Part shown: positions 57,815 to 64,000 of the stretch, piece after piece
Layout of the letters: each line of letters starts with the position of its first letter
How positions within the stretch are numbered: position 1 is the first letter of the stretch
Program-made: the position numbers and the translations under genes
The notes under the pieces: generated by a model
Told to the model about the DNA's origin: nothing
What the model saw: the letters and a program-made list of their open reading frames with translations, nothing else
Databases searched by the model: none
NCBI GenBank assembly: GCA_963854835.1
Contig: OY978526.1
Coordinates: forward strand, 27,083,073-27,147,072
Direction: 5' to 3'
Length of the DNA stretch: 64,000 bases
Source of the DNA: Megamerina dolium
Lineage: Eukaryota > Arthropoda > Insecta > Diptera > Megamerinidae

Positions 57815-58072
57815 CTAGCCCAAACTTGCAACGGCTCGAAAGAATTTTTTATACCATGGTAGATCCTTACCATTTTCGTCTTTCGCTTCTATTGCTTCGA
57901 TAACAGCTTGGCCGGCATTACCAGCCTTTTCCATTAAACCAGGACCGTATTTTTTCACCTTCTTCAATACACCAGTCACTTTTTTGAAACCATTTGAACG
58001 CGGAGCTCCTTCAATCGTATTGAAAACGACCCCTAAGACAAACAAGAGTAGGAAAATCTTTGCAAAGTTCAT
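57815..58072 (-). CDS. Secreted cationic amphipathic peptide
   Basis: An 85-residue precursor. The signal peptide is residues 1-23 (KIFLLLFVLGVVFNTIEGA). The 62-residue mature part is Lys/Gly-rich (FKKVTGVLKKVKKYGPG, then LMEKAGNAGQAVIEA) and ends KDLPWYKKFFRAVASLG. The N-terminal half could form a cationic helix like linear antimicrobial or lytic peptides. The C-terminal KDLPWYKKFF matches the end of the protein at 50851 (EDIPWFDKVRDF). No cysteines. TATAAATAGA lies upstream at 58158-58149 and AATAAA follows on the minus strand at about 57768-57763. The coding call is firm; an antimicrobial role is inference. Confidence 0.8.
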   Translation of the reverse strand: MNFAKIFLLLFVLGVVFNTIEGAPRSNGFKKVTGVLKKVKKYGPGLMEKAGNAGQAVIEAIEAKDENGKDLPWYKKFFRAVASLG

Positions 58073-58123
58073 TTTAAGTTTTTTCTTTTTCGCGTTAAAG
58101 ATGTTGAAAGTTCAAACATTAAC

Positions 58124-58158
58124 TAATGATAATATCTAATTAAACCTCTCTATTTATA
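58124..58158 (-). promoter_or_regulatory. TATA box and initiator of the cationic peptide gene
   Basis: TATAAATAGA on the minus strand (58158-58149) and TCATTA (58129-58124), with ~31 bases between the first T and the predicted +1 A. The AGAG bases after the TATA box are as in the moricin-like pair. Confidence 0.65.
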
Positions 58159-58159
58159 C

Positions 58160-59440
58160 TATTGCCATTAGTTAGAGTTAATCAAAATGCCAAAACCGAA
58201 ATGGGGTTTGTTTCAAAATATTTTATTTATACATATGCATGCAATGTTTATATTTTATCTATTTGAAAAATGAATAAAAACAGACAATAATGAATTTTTT
58301 AATAATGCATATTATTAATATTAATGGTATAAATATTTCTAAATGCATATAGGCATTTCCTGGGTGTTGATAATATAAAATGTGAACATAATGCGATACG
58401 GGTGCTAAGAAAAAATAAAAATACTTCGTGATATGCAAGTAAGAATGTACAGAATATCGTAATATTTTGAATCAAATTTTCTTCCAATAAAACATAGAAG
58501 CTCATAATTAATTGACTGCACATAACAATATTGGAGCCGATGCTTGGTCTCATTATATTGGAGCAGTTTGTATACATAGCCGATGGATCTTTCTAACAAC
58601 AATATTTGTAAGTAAACAAATATTGTATTCATTTTTTGCACTTGCATTTGATACAAAAGATATTTGCACGAAATTGGAAAAACCATCATTTTTATATTCG
58701 TAAAATAAATGTGCATTCAACGACATTCTTGTATATTTCAATATTATAATATTTATATAGGTATCGTATTTTTTATTTGCACAAATGTCTGTAAATTTGT
58801 GGCAGATACCTATTATATTATTTTAGCGTTTAACCTTCGTTCATTGTGTTAAAAGAAATTCCCTCCTTTTCTACTTAACATTCAGATACTTTCAAATATT
58901 GACAGTCAATATGTTGGTTTTCGTAAATGGGTACATAATTCATTATTAGCTGCTTTAGCACATTTAGTAAAGGTAAATTTTTGAATATTATGCGTTGCTT
59001 GAATTTATGCAATAATATTTTGTACTTGTGAATTCAAATAGTTTTTCAACATTATTGCACTTGTTTTAGACATTAATGTTTAATTTACACGCAACATTGG
59101 TCTCTAACATAATCAAGATCGTTAGAGTGTGACAATTTTGTCACATCGTGTTCAATATGATCCTGCTATATAACAGAACATGACTGACCTTGATTGGCAA
59201 TCGAGAGATGTGTAAACCCTAATACAGCGTATCATGGAAAACATGCCTATTGGATAGCTTACTGTAACAGGTAACCGATTGTCTCACTGATACCTGTTCA
59301 TATCAATGAATTACTATGATCTAGCTGCATTGATGGAGGCTATAACGTAATGGGCCTGTTCTTCCAAATACTCGTGGGAACTCAATTGTAGAGAAAACTA
59401 AATGAATTAGCACGGGAACACAGCGCAACTCAACAAATAA
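58160..59440. other. AT-rich stretch without recognisable genes
   Basis: Short overlapping open frames at 58299-58741 on both strands look incidental. Nothing else recognised. Confidence 0.35.
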
Positions 59441-59451
59441 AGACACTCAAA

Positions 59452-60036
59452 GTGAGTATAATCATGAGAAAATCGAAAAACTGGCACCTGAACCGTGTGG
59501 CCATTGAGGGTACCATTAAGCTATATACCGATGGATCCAAGATGGATTGCGGTATAGGAGCGGGAATATACTCCTCAGATCTCAATGTATCCAGGTCTTT
59601 TCGTCTAGGAGACTACACCAGCATCTTCCAAACAGATGTTCTTGGAATAAGGGAAGCATGTAGGATACTTAGTAGTCATCCACATTAACTATCGAAGGCA
59701 CATGTACTGTCAGATAGTCTACTAGCCCTTGTAGCACTTAATTCATCAGTAACCAATTTAGAAATCATAAGAGGATGCAATGACAATGGACATCATTCTC
59801 ATCTGGCTATGTGGCCATTGATAAGGGAGCCAAGGAAAGACATTTTCAGAATCACTTCAATAATAACCGGCCACTGGCCGATGGAAGACCACGCCGAACG
59901 GATCGGATGGCTCCACATTAACGGATGGTCCAAGGAAACGGTTTACCATTTTCTATGCGAGTGCCCAAGCCAGGACGCTCTGTGTCATAGAACGCTAGAA
60001 AAATTCGAAATGGACGCTCAATTAACTCGCTGAAAC
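59452..60036 (+). pseudogene. I/LOA-like LINE relic: RNase H with internal deletion
   Basis: IKLYTDGSKMDCGIGAGIYS (first RNase H strand with catalytic D), SIFQTDVLGIREACRIL (second acidic position changed E to D), then after a stop AHVLSDSLLALVALNS (third catalytic D). Then a jump to RITSIITGHWPMEDHAERIG and VYHFLCECPSQDALC, the His/Cys segment after RNase H. The GHxxxxGNExAD part is missing. Plus strand, broken by the reverse mini-me-like copy that begins at 60037. Confidence 0.7.
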
Positions 60037-60824
60037 AAAAAAAATCTCCTTACAGTCGGCTAGGGCCGACCAAATTATACCCTGCATATGTAGATATATA
60101 TATATAAAGTTTACTCGAATATCCATCTTTTTCTTTTATTTCCACTTTTTGAGAAACAATTTTTGCATATACTACTAATCTACACCCGAAATATGGTTGA
60201 CTTTGACGAAGTACTTGGAATGTTATGAGAGTTCTAAAAGGGATAATTTAAAGGAGGTTTTTAAGATAATTCCGAGACTTAGTATGGGAGCTATATAAAA
60301 AGTTGGGGTGGCTTACCTCTTTCTTGTTAATTCAATTAATTTTTCAATATTAATCCACACCTTAAATTTGTTTGTCCTACGTTGAATAGTTCGTAAGTTA
60401 TAGCGGATTAAATTTTTTTAAATTTTCGCAACTTTGTATGGTAGCCCCATTAAGAAGTGAGCGTGGCATGTTGATTTTTTGCCAGATTATGTACAACTAC
60501 CATATTAACCTAAGAATTAATTATTATTGTTCTAGACAGAAGATTGTAGAAGCTGCAGCTATCTCAATTTAAAAGAAATTCAGTCATCCTGTATGAAAGC
60601 CACCATAAACAATGGACGTGGCTGGCCCATTTCTTGTGGGTATATTTGCTCTTACAATACTAATCCACACCTTCAATCCGGTTGTTCTACGCTGAATAGT
60701 TTGTAAGTTATGGAGCTTAAAACTTTTAGTTTAATTCCCTCGACTTTATATGGGAGACCCAAGAAGGAGCGGGCGTGGCACACTGATTTTTTGCGAGGTT
60801 ATATCCGACTACGATATTAATCTA
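60037..60824 (-). mobile_element. mini-me-like element, reverse, 3' portion (MITE inserted)
   Basis: The reverse complement ends GTCGGCCCTAGCCGACTGTA followed by AGGAGATTTTTTT. It carries the subfamily A interior (CAACCATATTTCGGGTGTAGAT, CCACGCCCAC-type boxes at changed spacing). It is more diverged than copies 1-4. At ~60825 it is cut by the MITE; beyond 61353 only a few tens of bases are possibly related. Confidence 0.6.
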
Positions 60825-60827
60825 ATA

Positions 60828-61350
60828 GCCTAGACAGACGGCAGCCTAATTCCGGATTACCGGCGCACTTAATCCGAATAAAATAATAACCTGACAGACG
60901 GCAGTATTGCGGATTAACTAAACGGCTGATTGCTGTTTTTTAGGTCTGTCCACTTACATTACTATCGCTATCAATTTCTGTCATTTATCACTCTCGATAT
61001 GAGAAAATCTACAAGAAATACATGAACTGAAAACTATTAGAAACTTGTAAATTGACATTCACCGTTCGTAATTGCCAACTGGATTTATTTGTTCTCCAAC
61101 GCTTTTCATGTTGAAAACTGTTAACAATTATTGAAAGTTTTGTGTTAGCGAACACACCTAATATTTTGTAAAATGGATGGAGAAAAATTCACAATAGACA
61201 ATTTTCAGCAGTGTTGCCATAGCAAATTGCCCTAATCCTCTTTTATTTTGAGAATTAACTCATAGAGTTTATGCGGATTAGCTGCAGTTAATGCCCGAGT
61301 TAATTCGAATTAACTCGGTAATCCGGAATTAGGCTGCCGTCTGTCTAGGC
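60828..61350. mobile_element. MITE-like element with ~36-base terminal inverted repeats
   Basis: The left end GCCTAGACAGACGGCAGCCT continuing AATTCCGGATTACCG is exactly inverted at the right (CGGTAATCCGGAATT then AGGCTGCCGTCTGTCTAGGC). TA flanks both ends (60826-60827, 61351-61352), suggesting a Tc1/mariner-type target; ATA/TAT symmetry leaves 3-base alternatives open. An internal CCTGACAGACGGCAG near 60890 repeats the left end. No coding capacity; ~523 bases long. Confidence 0.8.
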
Positions 61351-61359
61351 TATAAGAAT

Positions 61360-61990
61360 AATTCAGTCACTAATATTTGACCTTTGTACATACTGACTAA
61401 AAGAAATTTCGCCCAATGTTTATTTGCGTCTTGTTGTGGGCATTGAATTTGTACAGTACTAATAGCGACCTAATTATATTAAGCGATATCAATCTTTCAT
61501 TGCAATTCGTTACTATCCGAAGAATTAGGTTCGTCAAGCGATGATTTCAATTGAAAATCGTATGTACAGGGGATCAACGCATCAAACTCTGAACTATGGC
61601 ACCAACTTTTGATGCTATGGGTGCGAAAATATTTGAATTACAATTGTTTGAGAGGTTACAAAAGAAACATCATGTTCTGACCATCCAGACGGTGTTTTTA
61701 ATATCATTTTATATTTCACTTTAAGGGTGCAGAAAAAGGTAGCATTGAAGCATTTTAACAGAAGTAGATATTCATCGAAGATTTTAAAATAAATATACAT
61801 GACCATAAAATCAAACTCCAAATTTATTTTTAATTTCATTTATGAATAACACTGAATAATATTTTCCATAGAATTCTGCTGTGCATAAGAAGAGATTACT
61901 TACGAATTTATTTTTAAAATCAAATTTGACGAAAAACGAAACACTTTTTTTCGTATATTTGAAACGAGCTTTATTAAACCAAATATGTGC
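61360..61990. other. Unassigned AT-rich DNA
   Basis: No supported feature. Confidence 0.3.
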
Positions 61991-62800
61991 CGTTTTGATT
62001 GATAACCTTTTGTCATTTTTGGAATAAAGCCATTATTCCATCTGTGTATAACTTCCGAGTTTTCTGAGCGAAAAACTGATCCAAGTGCGTTTTGCAGGCC
62101 TCTACGGAATTTAAATTTGCACCATTAGGATAGTTCTGCAGAGGTCGAAACAAATCATAATTTGAAGGTGCAAGGTGGCTGCAAGGTGGGCTATATGGTG
62201 GCTGGATCAAAACTTCCCAGCCAAGCTCTCTCAATTTATGCCGGGTCATCAAATATGCGAAAAACACAACAACTTTCCTGTTGATCAATTCTGGCCGTTT
62301 TAATTGAATTACTTACTTTAACCTCATCAATTGTTCACAGTAAAGATCACAATCAATCGTTTGAAAAGGTTGTAGAAGCTCATAATAAACAATTCCCTTC
62401 CAATCCCACCAGACACACATCATTACCTTTCATGGTGTCAATTCTGACTTTGCCACCGTTTGCGAAGCTTCGCTTCGCTTAGTCCATGATCTTTTTCGGA
62501 AATTCGGACCATTACAATTTTTACTATTAATTCAAGTGGCACCCAAATACCGAACTTCTTTGTATTTCCAGTTTTCTTCAAATGGTTGATAACTGTTTGG
62601 TGATGAATGCCTAGCTTACCAGCAACGTCCACGCTGCTTATGTGTAGGTTTTGCTCAATTTTTTCCATGACTTCATCGACTTTTTCAGTGGTTGGTCTGC
62701 GACGCATTCTTGCCTTTTCTATACGACGATAACGTTCCGAATTTTCAATAATTTTTATAAGTAGATTACTTTTCACAAAATAATGCGATTTTAATAATGT
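61990..62800 (-). pseudogene. mariner transposase relic
   Basis: On the minus strand, 62776-62438 encodes the N-terminal domain (RRPTTEKVDEVMEKIEQNLH, VAGKLGIHHQTVINHLKKTG, KKFGIWVPLEL). The middle continues in another frame with MCVWWDWKGIVYYELL (first catalytic D). The C-terminal frame (62288-62013) has KLRELGWEVLIQPPYSPP and SNYDLFRPLQN, where the usual PDLAPSDYHLF is altered. The segment with the second catalytic D (normally QDNARPH) is lost. A large but dead copy. TIRs not recognised. Confidence 0.8.
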
Positions 62801-63412
62801 CTTCTACCAAAATGAAGCCTAAAGTGTCACCTTTCATAATATAGCCAGATGCAATTAATATTACCAGATATGCTACATTTTACTGATGTCCAAGCGCCGA
62901 AACATCACCCTCGAAAATATGTAGAGTAATGCATAAAAAAGTTGCATGTTTCAAGGCGACATATTACCTCTTTATTTTCTGCGGACATTTACGTTTTTTG
63001 TATACATGTTTTGTCAGAGAATACACCTAACCCTCTAATGACCTTCCAAATGCCAATTTATTCAGACTATCCAAAAAAGGGGTCAGAAAGACCCTTTCAT
63101 GAGAGAGTTAGTGGGTTAAAATGTTCTACAAAATTATTTATCGTGAAATTTTACTCTATGCGTCCAAACTACATATTTTGCTCGAATATGCATTTAAACC
63201 CTTTTTTCCCACTTATTCTAAAAGCAGTCAGGCAAAATATTGCAAATTTAATATGACCATGGACAAAAAATTTGGCCTGAGAATACCACAAGTTTTGGAG
63301 GTTTTACTATATTGGCCTAGGTCTTTCGTCCTGAGATGGAATTATTCCGCCCCATAAATACTGTGTGACTGTGTCTTTTACCCCAAAAAAATAAAATAAA
63401 ATAATAAAATGG
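62801..63412. other. Unassigned DNA between mariner relics
   Basis: No supported feature; open frames at 62942-63357 overlap in different frames and lack motifs. Confidence 0.3.
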
Positions 63413-64000
63413 CCTTACAGTCGGCTGGGGCTGGGAATTGTGTTCTATCAGGACAACGCCAGGCCACACACATCGATAGTGACTCGTAAGAAGGTCCGGG
63501 AGCTTGTTTGGGAGTTTCTTATGCATCCACCTTATAGTCCGGACCTGGCACTAAGTGATTACTACCTGTTCCTGTCTATGGCGAATGATTTTGCTGGTGA
63601 AAAATTCGCCTCAAGAGATGCTTGTGAAAATCGACTGTCCCAGTTTTTTGCCAATAGGGACGTGGATTACTATGAGATTGGCATTATGAAATTACCTTCA
63701 AAATGGCAACAAGTTATCGAACAAAACGGTGCATATTTGATCTAAAACGGATCTCTCTAACTATGCTAAATAAAACCTTCAATTTAATACAAAAATGGGC
63801 GTGACGCTAATTATATAACTATCTTTGCAATATTAATCCACGCCTTAAATTTGGTTGTCCTACTTAATTTTCCCAACTTTGTGTGACAGCCCCATTTACA
63901 AGTGGGCGTGTCATGCTGTTTTTATGCCAGATTATTTCCGGCTACCATATTAATCTAAGTGTCAAATATCATTCTCTTAGATATAAAATTGACGAAGTTG
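63413..64000 (-). mobile_element. mini-me-like element, reverse, carrying a mariner fragment
   Basis: 63413-63433 is the reversed 3' end of the mini-me-like repeat (CCTTACAGTCGGCTGGGGC). From about 63793 the reversed interior resumes (ATTAATCCACGCCTTAAATT, TTTGTGTGACAGCCCC, AGTGGGCGTGTCATGC) and runs off the window. A mariner piece occupies the middle in place of several hundred bases of element, including one hairpin arm. Confidence 0.65.
63434..63790 (+). pseudogene. mariner transposase C-terminal fragment
   Basis: The frame ending at 63745 reads FYQDNARPHTSIVTRKKVRE, then LMHPPYSPDLALSDYYLFLS, and ends VIEQNGAYLI. The second and third catalytic Asp are 34 residues apart, the mariner DD34D spacing. 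The open frame is undamaged, so this piece is younger than the relic at 61990. N-terminus and first catalytic residue are absent; a short 3' untranslated stretch follows. Confidence 0.8.

Noticed and set aside
58201..58212. kappa-B-like GGGGTTTGTTTC upstream of the cationic peptide gene
   Set aside because: It does not meet the GGGRNNYYYY or GGGWWWWCCM patterns; a single weak match in AT-rich DNA is expected by chance.

Overview
The window looks like an accessory, gene-poor and transposon-rich stretch of a higher fly (Brachycera) genome. A tephritid or similar schizophoran is my guess, but the species cannot be fixed from the sequence. The evidence is eukaryotic AT-rich non-coding DNA, TATAAATA plus TCAGT-type initiator promoters, relics of Tc1/mariner, pogo, RTE-like and I/LOA-like elements, a tRNA-derived SINE, and repeats with (GTCC)n tracts that resemble the dipteran mini-me/DINE-1 class. 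No conventional multi-exon gene, rRNA gene or functional tRNA gene was recognised.

The only convincing host genes are tiny, apparently single-exon genes for secreted peptides. Two tandem paralogues (2614-2805 and 3827-4024, minus) encode a signal peptide plus a 40-42 residue cationic peptide recalling moricin-type antimicrobial peptides. Three tandem paralogues (8810-8983, 12275-12445, 16547-16720, plus) keep a nearly invariant signal peptide and promoter while the mature part has diverged; a stray fragment of the same gene lies at about 15547-15608. A 147-residue secreted protein with two 47-residue repeats (50851-51294, plus) and an 85-residue cationic peptide (57815-58072, minus) share a C-terminal D-[IL]-P-W-[FY] signature. 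A weaker candidate is at 41671-41898. This scattered peptide set is the best candidate for an undescribed system, possibly immune or reproductive effectors.

Layout: 1-2.1 kb, three-layer transposon nest; 2.6-6.5 kb, moricin-like pair whose second upstream flank is split by a mini-me-like element; 6.7-7.7 kb, LINE relic; 7.8-17.7 kb, tandem array carrying the three peptide genes, each followed by the same mariner relic, with one relic hit by a solo LTR that was itself hit by a pogo-like element; 18.8-20.9 kb, diverged tandem duplication and an RTE-like relic; 21-34 kb, mostly unique AT-rich DNA with a decayed transposase, SINEs and a long hairpin; 34.6-46 kb, I/LOA-like LINE fragments and two almost identical mini-me-like copies; 46-54 kb, another transposase relic, the repeat-bearing secreted gene and a SINE; 54.7-64 kb, RTE and RNase H relics, the cationic peptide, a MITE nested in a mini-me-like copy, and two mariner relics.

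The functional link I can support is shared architecture (short secreted peptides behind TATA/initiator promoters, local duplication, transposon-mediated remodelling). Biochemical function is inferred only. Family names come from reading motifs by eye, without database searches.
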